This document shows, one piece after another, positions 45,201-59,400 of a stretch of DNA of 64,000 nt. Both the position numbers and the translations under genes were made by a program. The stretch lies in NCBI RefSeq assembly GCF_050947875.1, contig NC_134573.1:34679615-34743614 (forward strand), read 5' to 3'. The stretch comes from Dermacentor variabilis (lineage: Eukaryota; Arthropoda; Arachnida; Ixodida; Ixodidae). Within the stretch, counting starts at the first letter, position 1, and every line of letters begins with the position of its first letter. The notes under the pieces were generated by a model. The model was not told the origin of the DNA. It saw nothing but the letters and a program-made list of their open reading frames with translations, and did no database searches.

Positions 45201-48200
45201 GACGGTTCGATGCCTGGTGTGCCACAGGATAAGCTCCATAGCTACACAAACATGAAAAGAAGGGACGCCGCGAACATGCACAACAAGCACCCCGGTGTCG
45301 AAGCACAAACTGAAAGGGCGCAAAAGCGGTCGCCACATTCATCTCGACGGTCCGACGCCTGGTATGCCACAGGATAAGCTCCATAGCTACACACACTCGA
45401 AAAGAAGGGACGCCGCGAACATGCACAGCGACCACCACGGCGTCGAAAGACAAACTGAAAGGGCGAAAAAGCGGTCGCCACATTCATCTCGACGGTTCGA
45501 CGCCTGGTGTGCTACAGGCAAAGCTCCATAGCTACACAAACTTGAAAAGAAGGGACGCCGCGAACATGCACAACGAGCACACCAGCGTCGAAGCACAAAC
45601 TCAAAGGGCGCAAAAGCGGTCGCCACATTGATCTCGACGGTTCGACGCCTGGTGTGCCACAGGATAAGCTCCGTAGCTACACACACATGAAAACAAGGGA
45701 CGCCGCGAACATGCACAGCGAGCACCACGGCGTCGACGCACAAACTGAAAGGGCGCACAAGCGGTCCCCACATTCATCTCGACGGTTCGACGCCTGGTGT
45801 GCTTCAGGCAAAGGTCCATAGCTACACATACATGAAAAGAAGGGACGCCGCGAACATGCACAACGAGCACCCCGGCGTCGAAGCACAAACTGAAAGGGCG
45901 CAAAAGCGGTCGCCACATTCATCTCGACGGTCCGACGCCAGGTGTGCTACAGGCAATGCTCCATAGCTAAACACACATTAAGAGAAGGGACGCCGCGAAC
46001 ATGCACAGCGAGCACCACGGCGTCGAAGCACAAACTGAAACTGCGCAAGAGTGATCACCACATTCATCTCGACGTTTCGACGCCTGGCATGCCACATGCC
46101 AAGCTCCAAAGCTACACAAACATGAAAAGAAGGGACGCCGCGAACATGCACAACGAGCACCCCGGCGTCGAAGCACAAACTGAAAGGGCGCAGAAGCGGT
46201 CGCCACATTCATCTCGACGGTCCGACGCCTGGTGTGCCACAGGATAAGCTCCATAGCTACACACACATGAAAAGAAGGGACGCCGCGAACATACACAGCG
46301 AGCACCACGGCGTCGAAGCACAAACTGAAAGGGCGCAAGAGCGGTCGCCACATTGATCTCGAGGCTCCCACGCCTGGTGTGCTACAAGCAAAGCTCCATA
46401 GCTACACACACATGAAAAGAAGGGACGCCGCGAACATGCACAGCGAGCACCACGGCGTCGAAGCACGAACTGAAAGGGCGCAAGAGCGGTCGCCCCATTG
46501 ATCTCGAGGGTTCGACGCCTGGTGTGCCACAAGGAATGCTCCATAGCTACACAAACATGAAAAGAAGGGACGCCGCGAACATGCACAGCGAGCACCACGG
46601 CGTCGAAGCACAAACTGAAAGGGCGCAAGAGCAGTCGCCACATTGATCTCGAGGCTCCGACGCCTGGTGTGCTACAGGCAAAGCTCCATAGCTACACAAA
46701 CTTGAAAAGAAGGGACGCCGTGAACATGCACAACGAGCACCCGGCGTCGAAGCACAAACTGAAAGGGCGCAAGAGCGGTCGCCACATTGATCTGGAGGGT
46801 CCGACGCCTGGTGTGCCATAGAGAAAGCTCCATAGCTACACAAACATGAAAAGAAGGGATGCCGCGAACATGCACAGCGAGCGCCCCGGCGTCGAAGCAC
46901 AAACTGAAAGGGCGCAAAAACGCTCACCACATTCACCTCGACGGCTCGACGCCTGGTGTGCCACAAGATAAGCTCCATAGCTACACAAACATGAAAAGAA
47001 GGGACGCCGCGAACATGCACAACGAGCACCCCGGCGTAGAAGCACAAACTGAAAGGGTGCAAAAGCGGTCGCCACATTCATCTCGACGGTCCGACGCCTG
47101 GTGTGCCATAGGATAAGCTCCAGAGCTACACACACATGAAAAGAAGGGACGCCGCGAACATGCACAGCGAGCACCACGGCGTCGAAGCACAAACTGAAAG
47201 GGCGCAAGAGCGGTCGCCACATTATCTCGAGGCTCCGACGCCTGGTGTGCTACAGGCAAAGCTCCATAGCAACACACACATGAAAAGAAGGGACGCCGCG
47301 AACATGCACAGCGAGCACCCCGGCGTCGAAGCACAAACTGAAAGGGCGCAAAAGCGCTAGCCACATTCATCTCGACAGTTCGACGCCTGGTGTGCCACAG
47401 GGAAAGCTCTATAGCTACACAAACATGAAAAGAAGGGATGCCGCGTACATGCACAGCGAGCACCACGGCGTGGAAGCACAAACTGAAAGGGCGTAAGAGC
47501 GGTCGCCACATTGATCTCGAGGCTCCGACGCCTGGTGTGCTACAGGCAAAGCTCCATAGCTACACACACATGAAAAGAAGGGACGCCGCGAACATGCACA
47601 GCGAGCACCCCGACGTCGAAGCACAAACTGAAAGGGCGCAAAAGCGCTAGCCACATTCATCTCGACGGTTCGACGCCTGGTGTGCCACAGGGAAAGCTCT
47701 ATAGCTACACAAACATGAAAAGAAGGGATGCCGCGTACATGCACAGCGAGCACCACGGCGTCGAAGCACAAACTGAAAGGGCACAAGAGCGGTCGCCACA
47801 TTGATCTCGAGGCTCCGACGCCTGGTGTGCTACAGGCAAAGCTCCATAGCTACACACACATGAAAAGAAGGGACGCCGCGAACATGCACAGCGAGCACCA
47901 CGGCGTCGAAGCACAAACTGAAAGGGCGCAAAAGCGGTCGCCACATACATCTCGACGGTCCGACGCCTGGTGTGCCACAGGATAAGCTCCATAGCTAAAC
48001 ACACATGAAAAAAAGGGACGCCGCGAACATGCACAACGAGCACCCCGGTGTCGAAGCACAAACTGAAAGGGCGCAAAAGCGATCGCCACATTCATCTCGA
48101 CGGTCCGACGCCTGGTGTGCCCCAGGATAAGCTCCACAGCTACACACACATGAAAAGAAGGGACGCCACGAACATGCACAGCGAGCAGCACGGCGTCGAA

Positions 48201-49589
48201 GCACAAACTGAAAGGGCGCAAAAGCGGTCGCCACATTCATCTCGACGGTTCGACGCCTGGTGTGCTACAGGCAAAGCTCCATAGCTACAGACACATGAAA
48301 AGAAGGGACGCCGCGAACATGCACAGCGAGCACCACGGCGTCGAAGCATAAACTGAAAGGGCGCAAGAGCGGTCGCCACATTGGTCTCGAGGCTCCGACG
48401 CCTGGTGTGCTACAGGCAAAGCTCCATAGCTACACACACATGAAAAGAAGGGACGCCGCGAGCATGCACAGCGAGCACCACGATGTCGAAGCACAAACTG
48501 AAAAGGCGCAAAAGCGGTCGCCACATTCATCTTGACGTTCCAACGCCTGGTATGCCACAGGGCAAGCTCCATAGCTACACAAACATGAAAAGAAGGGACG
48601 CCGCGAACATGCACAGCGAGCACCACGGCCTCGAAGCACAAACTGAAAGGGCGCAAGAGCGTTAGCCACATTGATCTCGAGGCTCCGACGCCTGGTGTGC
48701 TACAGGCAAAGCTCCATAGCTACACACACATGAAAAGAAGGGACGCCGCGAACATGCACAGCGAGCACCCCGGCGTCGAAGCACAAACTGAAAGGGCGCA
48801 AGAGTGGTCGCCACATTGATCTCGAGGCTCCGACGCCTGGTGTGCTACAGGCAAAGCTCCATAGCTACACACACATGAAAAGAAGGGACGCCGCGAACAT
48901 GCACAGCGAGCACCCCGGCGTCGAAGCACAAACTGAAAGGGCGCAAAAGCGCTAGCCACATTCATCTTGACGGTTCGACGCCTGGTGCGCCCCAGGATAA
49001 GCTCCATAGCTACACAAACATGAAAAGAAGGGACGCCGCGAACGTGCACAACGAGCACCACGGCGTCGAAGCACAAACTGAAAGGGCGCAAAAGCGGTCG
49101 CCACATTGATCTCGACGGTTCGACGCCTGGTGTGCTACAGGCAAAGCACCATAGCTACACACACATGAAAAGAAGGGACGCCGCGAACATGCACAACGAG
49201 CACCCCGGCGTCGAAGCACAAACTGAAAGGGCGCAAAAGCGGTCGCTACATTCATCTCGACGGTCCGACGCCTGGTGTGCCACAGGATAAGCTGCATAGC
49301 TACACACATATGAAAAAAGGGACGCCGCGAACATGCACAGCGAGCACCACGGCGTCGAAGCACAAACTGAAAGGGCGCAAAAGCGGTCGCCACATTGATC
49401 TGGACGGTTCGACGCCTGGTGTGCTACAGGCAAAGCACCATAGCTACACACACATGAAAAGAAGGGACGCCGCGAACATGCACAACGAGCACCCCGGCGT
49501 CGAAGCACAAACTGAAAGGGCGCAGAAGCGGTCGCCACATTCATCTCGACGGTCCGACGCCTGGTGTGCCACAGGATAAGCTCCATAGC

Positions 49590-51900
49590 TACGCACACAT
49601 GAAAAGAAGGGACGCCGCGAACATACACAGCGAGCACCACGGCGTCGAAGCACAAACTGAAAGGGCCCAAGAGCGGTCGCCACATTGATCTCGAGGCTCC
49701 GACGCCTGGTGTGCTACAGGCAAAGCTCCATAGCTACACACAGATGAAAAGAAGGGACGCCGCGAACATACACAGTGAGCACCCCGGCGTCGAAGCACAA
49801 ACTGAAAGGGCGCAAAAGCGCTAGCCACATTCATCTCGACGGTTCGACGCCTGGTGTGCCACAGGGAAAGCTCTATAGCTACACAAACATGAAAAGAAGG
49901 GATGCCGCGTACATGCACAGCGAGCACCACGGCGTCGAAGCACAAACTGAAAGGGCGCAAAAGCGCTCGCCACATTCATCTCGACGTTTCGACGCCTGGT
50001 GTGCCACAGGGAAAGGTCCATAGGTACACAAACATGAAAAGAAGGGACGCCGCGAACATGCACAGCGAGCACCCCGGCGTCGAAGTACAAACTTAAAGGG
50101 CGCAAAAGCGCTAGCCACATTCATCTCGACGGTTCGACGCCTGGTGTGCCACCGGGAAAGCTCTTTAGCTACACAAACATGAAAAGAAGGGATGCCGCGT
50201 ACATGCACAGCGAGCACCACGGCGTCGAAGCACAAACTGAAAGGGCGCAAGAGCGGTCGCCACATTGATCTCGAGGCTCCGACGCCTGGTGTGCTACAGG
50301 CAAACCTTCATAGCTACACACACATGAAAAGAAGGGACGCCGCGAACATGCACAGCGAGCACCACGGCGTCGAAGCACAAACTGAAAGGGCGCAAAAGCG
50401 GTCGCCACATTCATCTCGACGGTCCGACGCCTGGTGTGCCACAGGATAAGCTGCATAGCTACACACACATGAAAAAAAGGGACGCCGCGAACATGCACAA
50501 CGAGCACCCCGGTGTCGAAGCACAAACTGAAAGGGCGCAAAAGCGGTCGCCACATTCATCTCGACGGTCCGACGCCTGGTGTGCTACAGGCAAAGCTCCA
50601 TAGCTACAGACACATGAAAAGAAGGGACGCCGCCAACATGCACAGCGAGCACCACGGCGTCGAAGCACAAACTGAAGGGCGCAAAAGCGGTCGCCACATT
50701 CATCTCGACGGTTCGACGCCTGGTGTGCTACAGGCAACGCTCCATAGCTACACAAACATGAAAAGAAGGGACGCCGCGAACATACACAGCGAGCACCACG
50801 GCGTCGAAGCACAAACTGAAAGGGCCCAAGAGCGGTCGCCACATTGATCTCGAGGCTCCGACGCCTGGTGTGCTACAGGCAAAGCTCCATAGCTACACAC
50901 AGATGAAAAGAAGGGACGCCGCGAACATGCACAGTGAGCACCCCGGCGTCGAAGCACAAACTGAAAGGGCGCAAAAGCGCTAGCCACATTCATCTCGACG
51001 GTTCGACGCCTGGTGTGCCACAGGGAAAGCTCTATAGCTACACAAACATGAAAAGAAGGGATGCCGCGTACATGCACAGCGAGCACCACGGCGTCGAAGC
51101 ACAAACTGAAAGGGCGCAAAAGCGCTCGCCACATTCATCTCGACGTTTCGACGCCTGGTGTGCCACAGGGAAAGGTCCATAGGTACACAAACATGAAAAG
51201 AAGGGACGCCGCGAACATGCACAGCGAGCACCCCGGCGTCGAAGTACAAACTTAAAGGGCGCAAAAGCGCTAGCCACATTCATCTCGACGGTTCGACGCC
51301 TGGTGTGCCACCGGGAAAGCTCTTTAGCTACACAAACATGAAAAGAAGGGATGCCGCGTACATGCACAGCGAGCACCACGTCGTCGAAGCACAAACTGAA
51401 AGGGCGCAAGAGCGGTCGCCACATTGATCTCGAGGCTCCGACGCCTGGTGTGCTACAGGCAAAGCTTCATAGCTACACACACATGAAAAGAAGGGACGCC
51501 GCGAACATGCACAGCGAGCACCACGGCGTCGAAGCACAAACTGAAAGGGCGCAAAAGCGGTCGCCACATTCATCTCGACGGTCCGACGCCTGGTGTGCCA
51601 CAGGATAAGCTGCATAGCTACACACACATGAAAAAAAGGGACGCCGCGAACATGCACAACGAGCACCCCGGTGTCGAAGCACAAACTGAAAGGGCGCAAA
51701 AGCGGTCGCCACATTCATCTCGACGGTCCGACGCCTGGTGTGCTACAGGCAAAGCTCCATAGCTACAGACACATGAAAAGAAGGGACGCCGCCAACATGC
51801 ACAGCGAGCACCACGGCGTCGAAGCATAAACTAAAAGGGCGCAAGAGCGGTCGCCACATTGGTCTCGAGGCTCCGACGCCGGGTGTGCTACAGGCAAAGC
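49590..51900. repeat. 8-monomer tandem duplication (offset 1,159 bp)
   Basis: Diagnostic variants at 49775, 49879, 50169, 50314 and 50459 recur at 50934, 51038, 51328, 51473 and 51618, all offset 1,159 bp (8 x 145 minus 1). Copies are nearly identical, so the event is recent. Confidence 0.88.
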
Positions 51901-54900
51901 TCCATAGCTACACACACATGAAAAGAAGGGACGCCGCGAGCATGCACAGCGAGCACCACGACGTCGAAGCACAAACTGAAAAGGCGCAAAAGCGGTCGCC
52001 ACATTCATCTTGACGTTCCAACGCCTGGTATGCCACAGGGCAAGCTCCATAGCTACACAAACATGAAAAGAAGGGACGCCGCGAACATGCACAGCGAGCA
52101 CCCCGGCGTCGAAGCACAAATTGAAAGGGCGCAAAAGCGGTCGCCACATTCATCTCGACGGTTCGACGCCTGGTGTGCCACAGGGAAAGCTCTATAGCTA
52201 CGCAAACATGAAAAGAAGGGATGCCGCGTACATGCACAGCGAGCACCACGGCGTCGAAGCACAAACTGAAAGGGCGCAAGAGCGGTCGCCACATTGATCT
52301 CGAGGCTCCGACGCCTGGTGTGCTACAGGCAAAGCTCCATAGCTACACACACATGAAAAGAAGGGACGCCGCGAACATGCACAGCGAGCACCACGGCGTC
52401 GAAGCACAAACTGAAAGGGCGCAAAAGCGGTCGCCACATTCATCTCGACGGTCCGACGCCTGGTGTGCCACAGGATAAGCTGCATAGCTACAAACACATG
52501 AAAAAAAGGGACGCCGCGAACATGCACAACGAGCACCCCGGTGTCGAAGCACAAACTGAAAGGGCGCAAAAGCGGTCGCCACATTCATCTCGACGGTCCG
52601 ACGCCTGGTGTGCCACAGGATAAGCTCCACAGCTACACACACATGAAAAGAAGGGACGCCGCGAACATGCACAGCGAGCACCACGGCGTCGAAGCACAAA
52701 CTGAAGGGCGCAAAAGCGGTCGCCACATTCATCTCGACGGTTCGACGCCTGGTGTGCTACAGGCAACGCTCCATAGCTACACAAACATGAAAAGAAGGGA
52801 CGCCGCGAACATGCACAGCGAGCGCCCCGGCGTCGAAGCACAAACTGAAAGGGCGCAAAAGCGCTCGCCACATTAATCTCGACGTTTCGACGCCTGGTGT
52901 GCCACAGGGAAAGCTCCATAGCTACACAAACATGAAAAGAAGGGACGCCGCGAACATGCACAGCGAGCACCACGGCGTCGAAGCACAAACTGAAGGGCGC
53001 AAAAGCGGTCGCCACATTCATCTCGACGGTTCGACGCCTGGTGTGCTACAGGCAACGCTCCATAGCTACACAAACATGAAAAGAAGGGACGCCTCGAACA
53101 TGCACAGCAAGCACCACGGCGTCGAAGGACAAACTGAAAGGGCGCAAAGCGGTCGCCACATTCATCTCGACGGTCCGACGCCTGGTATGCCACAGGGAAA
53201 GCTCCAAAGCTACACAAACATGAAAAGAAGGAACGCCGCGAACATGCACAGCGAGCGCCCCGGCGTCGAAGCACAAACTGAAAGGGCGCAAAAGCGCTCG
53301 CCACATTCATCTCGACGTTTCGACGCCTGGTGTGCCACAGGGAAAGCTCCATAGCTACACAAACATGAAAAGAAGGGACGCCGCGAACATGCACAGCGAG
53401 CACCACGGCGTCGAAGCACAAACTGAAAGGGCGCAAGAGCGGTCGCCACATTGATCTCGGGGGTCCGACGCCTGGTGTGCCACAGGGAAAGCTCCATAGC
53501 TACACACACATGAAAAGAAGGGACGCCGCGAACATGCACAGCGAGCACCACGGCGTCGAAGAACAAACTGAAAGGGCTCAAGAGCGGTCGCCACATTGAT
53601 CTAGAGGGTCCGACGCCTGGTGCGCCACAGGGAAAGCTCCATAGCTACACAAACATGAAAAGAAGGGACCCCGCGAACATGCACAGCGAGCGCCCCGGCG
53701 TCGAAGCAGAAACTGAGAGGGCGCAAAAGCGCTGGCCACATTCATCTCGACGGTTCGATGCCTGGTGTGCCACAGGATAAGCTCCATAGCTACACAAACA
53801 TGAAAAGAAGGGACACCGCGAACATGCACAGCGACCTCCACAGCGTCGAAGGACAAACTGAAAGGGCGCAAGAGCGGTCGCCACATTGATCTCGGGGGTC
53901 CGACGGCTGGTGTGCCACAGGGAAAGCTCCATAGCTACACACACATGAAAAGAAGGGACGCCGCGAACATGCACAGCGAGCACCACGGCGTCGAAGCACA
54001 AACTGAAAGGGCTCAAGAGCGGTCGCCACATTGATCTAGAGGGTCCGACGCCTGGTGTGCCACAGGATAAGCTCCACAGCTACACATATATGAAAAGAAT
54101 GGACGCCGCGAACATGCAAAGCGAGCACCACGGCGTCGAAGCACAAACTGAAGGGCGCAAAAGCGGTCGCCACATTCATCTCGACGGTTCGACGCCTGGT
54201 GTGCTACAGGCAAAGCTCCATAGCTACACAAACATGAAAAGAAGGGACGCCTCGAACATGCACAGCGAGCACCACGGCGTCGAAGGACAAACTGAAAGGG
54301 CGCAAAAGCGGTCGCCACATTCATCTCGACGGTCCGACGCCTGGTATGCCACAGGGAAAGCTCCAAAGCTACACAAACATGAAAAGAAGGGACGCCGCGA
54401 ACATGCACAGCGAGCGCCCCGGCGTCGAAGCACAAACTGAAAGGGCGCAAAAGCGCTCGCCACATTCATCTCGACGTTTCGACGCCTCGTGTGCCACAGG
54501 GAAAGCTCCATAGCTACACAAACATGAAAAGAAGGGACGCCGCGAACATGCACAGCGAGCACCACGGCGTCGAAGCACAAACTGAAAGGGCGCAAGAGCG
54601 GTCGCCACATTGATCTCGGGGGTCCGACGCCTGGTGTGCCACAGGGAAAGCTCCATAGCTACACACACATGAAAAGAAGGGACGCCGCGAACATGCACAG
54701 CGAGCACCACGGCGTCGAAGCACAAACTGAAAGGGCTCAAGAGCGGTCGCCACATTGATCTAGAGGGTCCGACGCCTGGTGCGCCACAGGGAAAGCTCCA
54801 TAGCTACACAAACATGAAAAGAAGGGACCCCGCGAACATGCACAGCGAGCGCACCGGCGTCAAAGCACAAACTGAGAGGGCGCAAAAGCGCTCGCCACAT

Positions 54901-56439
54901 TCATCTCGACGGTTCGACGCCTGGTGTGCCACAGGATAAGCTCCATAGCTACACAAACATGAAAAGAAGGGACGCCGCGAACATGCACAACGAGCACCCC
55001 GGTGTCGAAGCACAAACTGAAAGGGCGGAAAAGCGGTCGCCACATTCATCTGGACGGTCCGACGCCTGGTATGCCACAGGATAAGCTCCATAGCTACACA
55101 CACACGAAAAGAAGGGACGCCGCGAACATGCACAGCGACCACCACGGCGTCGAAGGACAAACTGAAAGGGCGCAAAAGCGGTCGCCACATTCATCTCGAC
55201 GGTTCGACGCCTGGTGTGCTACAGGCAAAGCTCCATAGCTACACACACATGAAAAGAAGGGACACCGCAAACATGCACCGCGAGCACCACGGCGTCGAAG
55301 CATAAACTGAAAGGGCGCAAGAGTGGTCGCCACATTGATCTTGAGGCTTCTACGCCTGGTGTGCTACAAGCAAAGCTCCATAGCTACACAAACTTGAAAA
55401 GAAGGGACGCCGCGAACATGCACAACGAGCACACCGGCGTCGAAGCACAAACTGAAAGGGCGCAAGTGTGATCACCACATTCATCTCGACGTTTTGACGC
55501 CCTGTATGCCACAGGCCAAGCTCCATAGCTACACACACATGAAAAGAAGGGACGCCGCGAACATGCTCAGCGAGCACCACGGCGTCGAAGCACAAACTGA
55601 AAGGGCTCAAGAACGGTCGCCACACTGATCTAGAGGGTCCGACGCCTGGTGCGCCACAGGGAAAGCTCCATAGCTACACAAACATGAAAAGAAGGGACCC
55701 CGCGAACATGCACAGCGAGCGCCCCGGCGTCGAAGCACAAACTGAGAGGGCGCAAAAGCGCTCGCCACATTCATCTCGACGGTTCGACGCCTGGTGTGCC
55801 ACAGGATAAGCTCCATAGCTACACAAACATGAAAAGAAGGGACGCCGCGAACATGCACAACGAGCACCCCAGTGTCGAAGCACAAACTGAAAGGGCGGAA
55901 AAGCGGTCGCCACATTCATCTGGACGGTCCGACGCCTGGTATGGCACAGGATAAGCTCCATAGCTACACACACACGAAAAGAAGGGACGCCGCGAACATG
56001 CACAGCGACCACCACGGCGTCGAAGCACAAACTGAAAGGGCGCAAAAGCGGTCGCCACATTCATCTCGACGGTTCGACGCCTGGTGTGCTACAGGCAAAG
56101 CTCCATAGCTACACACACATGAAAAGAAGGGACGCCGCAAACATGCACAGCGAGCACCACGGCGTCGAAGCATAAACTGAAAGGGCGCAAGAGTGGTCGC
56201 CACATTGATCTTGAGGCTCCGACGCCTGGTGTGCTACAGGCAAAGCTCCATAGCTACACAAACTTGAAAAGAAGGGACGCCGCGAACATGCACAACGAGC
56301 ACACCGGCGTCGAAGCACAAACTGAAAGGGCGCAAGTAGATCACCACATTCATCTCGACGTTTTGACGCCTGGTATGCCACAGGCCAAGCTCCATAGCTA
56401 CACACACATGAAAAGAAGGGACGCCGCGAACATGCTCAG

Positions 56440-59400
56440 CGAGCACCACGATGTCGAAGCACAAACTGAAAGGGCTCAAGAACGGTCGCCACATTGATCT
56501 AGAGGGTCCGACGCCTGGTGCGCCACAGGGAAAGCTCCATAGCTACACAAACATGAAAAGAAGGGACCCCGCGAACATGCACAGCGAGCGCCCCGGCGTC
56601 GAAGCACAAACTGAGAGGGCGCAAAAGCGCTGGCCACATTCATCTCGACGGTTCGATGCCTGGTGTGCCACAGGATAAGCTCCATAGCCATACAAACATG
56701 AAAAGAAGGGACGCCACGAACATGCACAACGAGCACCCCGGTGTCGAAGCACAAACTGAAAGGGCGCAAAAGCGGTCGCCACATTCATCTCGACTGTCCG
56801 ACGCCTGGTATGCCACAGGATAAGCTCCGTAGCTACACACACACGAAAAGAAGGGACGCCGCGAACATGCACAGCGACCACCACGGCGTCGAAGGACAAA
56901 CTGAAAGGGCGCAAGAGCGGTCGCCACATTGATCTCGGGGGTCCGACGCCTGGTGTGCCACAGGGAAAGCTCCATAGCTACACACACATGAAAAGAAGGG
57001 ACGCCGCGAACATGCACAGCGAGCACAACGGCGTCGAAGCACAAACTGAAAGGGCTCAAGAGCGGTCGCCACATTGATCTAGAGGGTCCGACGCCTGGTG
57101 TGCCACAGGATAAGCTCCACAGCTACACACACATGAAAAGAAGGGACCCCGCGAACATGCACAGCGAGCACCACGGCGTCGAAGCACAAACTGAAGGGCG
57201 CAAAAGCGGTCGCCACATTCATCTCGACGGTTCGACGCCTGGTGTGCTACAGGCAAAGCTCCATAGCTACACAAACATGAAAAGAAGGGACGCCTCGAAC
57301 ATGCACAGCGAGCACCACGGCGTCGAAGGACAAACTGAAAGGGCGCAAAAGCGGTCGCCACATTCATCTCGATGGTCCGACGCCTGGTATGCCACAGGGA
57401 AAGCTCCAAAGCTACACAAACATGAAAAGAAGGGACGCCGCGAACATGCACAGCGAGCGCCCCGGCGTCGAAGCACAAACTGAAAGGGCGCAAAAGCGCT
57501 CGCCACATTCATCTCGACGTTTCGACGCCTGGTGTGCCACAGGGAAAGCTCCATAGCTACACAAACATGAAAAGAAGGGACGCCGCGAACATGCACAGCG
57601 AGCACCACGGCGTCGAAGCACAAACTGAAAGGGCGCAAGAGCGGTCGCCACATTGATCTCGGGGGTCCGACGCCTGGTGTGCCACAGGGAAAGCTCCATA
57701 GCTACACACACATGAAAAGAAGGGACGCCGCGAACATGCACAGCGAGCACCACGGCGTCGAAGCACAAACTGAAAGGGCTCAAGAGCGGTCGCCACATTG
57801 ATCTAGAGGGTCCGACGCCTGGTGCGACACAGGGAAAGCTCCATAGCTACACAAACATGAAAAGAAGCGACCCCGCGAACATGCACAGCGAGCGCCCCGC
57901 CGTCGAAGCACAAACTGAGAGGGCGCAAAAGCGCTCGTCACATTCATCTCGACGGTTCGACGCCTGGTGTGCCACAGGATAAGCTCCATAGCTACACAAA
58001 CATGAAAAGAAGGGACGCCGCGAACATGCACAGCGGCCACCACGGCGTCGAAGGACAAACTGAATGGGCGCAAAAGCGGTCGCCACATTCATCTCGACGG
58101 TTCGACGCCTGGTGTGCTACAGGCAAAGCTCCATAGCTACACACACATGAAAAGAAGGGACGCCGCAAACATGCACAGCGAGCACCACGGCGTCGAAGCA
58201 TAAACTGAAAGGGCGCAAGAGTGGTCGCCACATTGATCTTGAGGCTCCGACGCCTGGTGTGCTACACGCAAAGCTCCATAGCTACACAAACTTGAAAAGA
58301 AGGGACGCCGCGAACATGCACAACGAGCACACCGGCGTCGAAGCACAAACTGAAAGGGCGCAAGTGTGATCACCACATTCATCTCGACGTTTTGACGCCT
58401 GGTATGCCACAGGCCAAGCTCCATAGCTACACACACATGAAAAGAAGGGACGCCGCGAACATGCTCAGCGAGCACCACGGCGTCGAAGCACAAACTGAAA
58501 GGGCTCAAGAACGGTCGCCACATTGATCTAGAGGGTCCGACGCCTGGTGCGCCACAGGGAAAGCTCCACAGCTACACAAACATGAAAAGAAGGGACGCCT
58601 CGAACATGCACAGCGAGCGCCCCGGCGTCGAAGCACAAACTGAGAGGGCGCAAAAGCGCTGGCCACATTCATCTCGACGGTTCGATGCCTGGTGTGCCAC
58701 AGGATAAGCTCCATAGCCATACAAACATGAAAAGAAGGGACGCCACGAACATGCACAACGAGCACCCCGGTGTCGAAGCACAAACTGAAAGGGCGCAAAA
58801 GCGGTCGCCACATTCATCTCGACTGTCCGACGCCTGGTATGCCACAGGATAAGCTCCGTAGCTACACACACACGAAAAGAAGGGACGCCGCGAACATGCA
58901 CAGCGATCACCACGGCGTCGAAGGACAAACTGAAAGGGCGCAAGAGCGGTCGCCACATTGATCTCGGGGGTCCGACGCCTGGTGTGCCACAGGGAAAGCT
59001 CCATAGCTACACACACATGAAAAGAAGGGACGCCGCGAACATGCACAGCGAGCACAACGGCGTCGAAGCACAAACTGAAAGGGCTCAAGAGCGGTCGCCA
59101 CATTGATCTAGAGGGTCCGACGCCTGGTGTGCCACAGGATAAGCTCCACAGCTACACACACATGAAAAGAAGGGACCCCGCGAACATGCACAGCGAGCAC
59201 CACGGCGTCGAAGCACAAACTGAAGGGCGCAAAAGCGGTCGCCACATTCATCTCGACGGTTCGACGCCTGGTGTGCTACAGGCAAAGCTCCATAGCTACA
59301 CAAACATGAAAAGAAGGGACGCCTCGAACATGCACAGCGAGCACCACGGCGTCGAAGGACAAACTGAAAGGGCGCAAAAGCGGTCGCCACATTCATCTCG

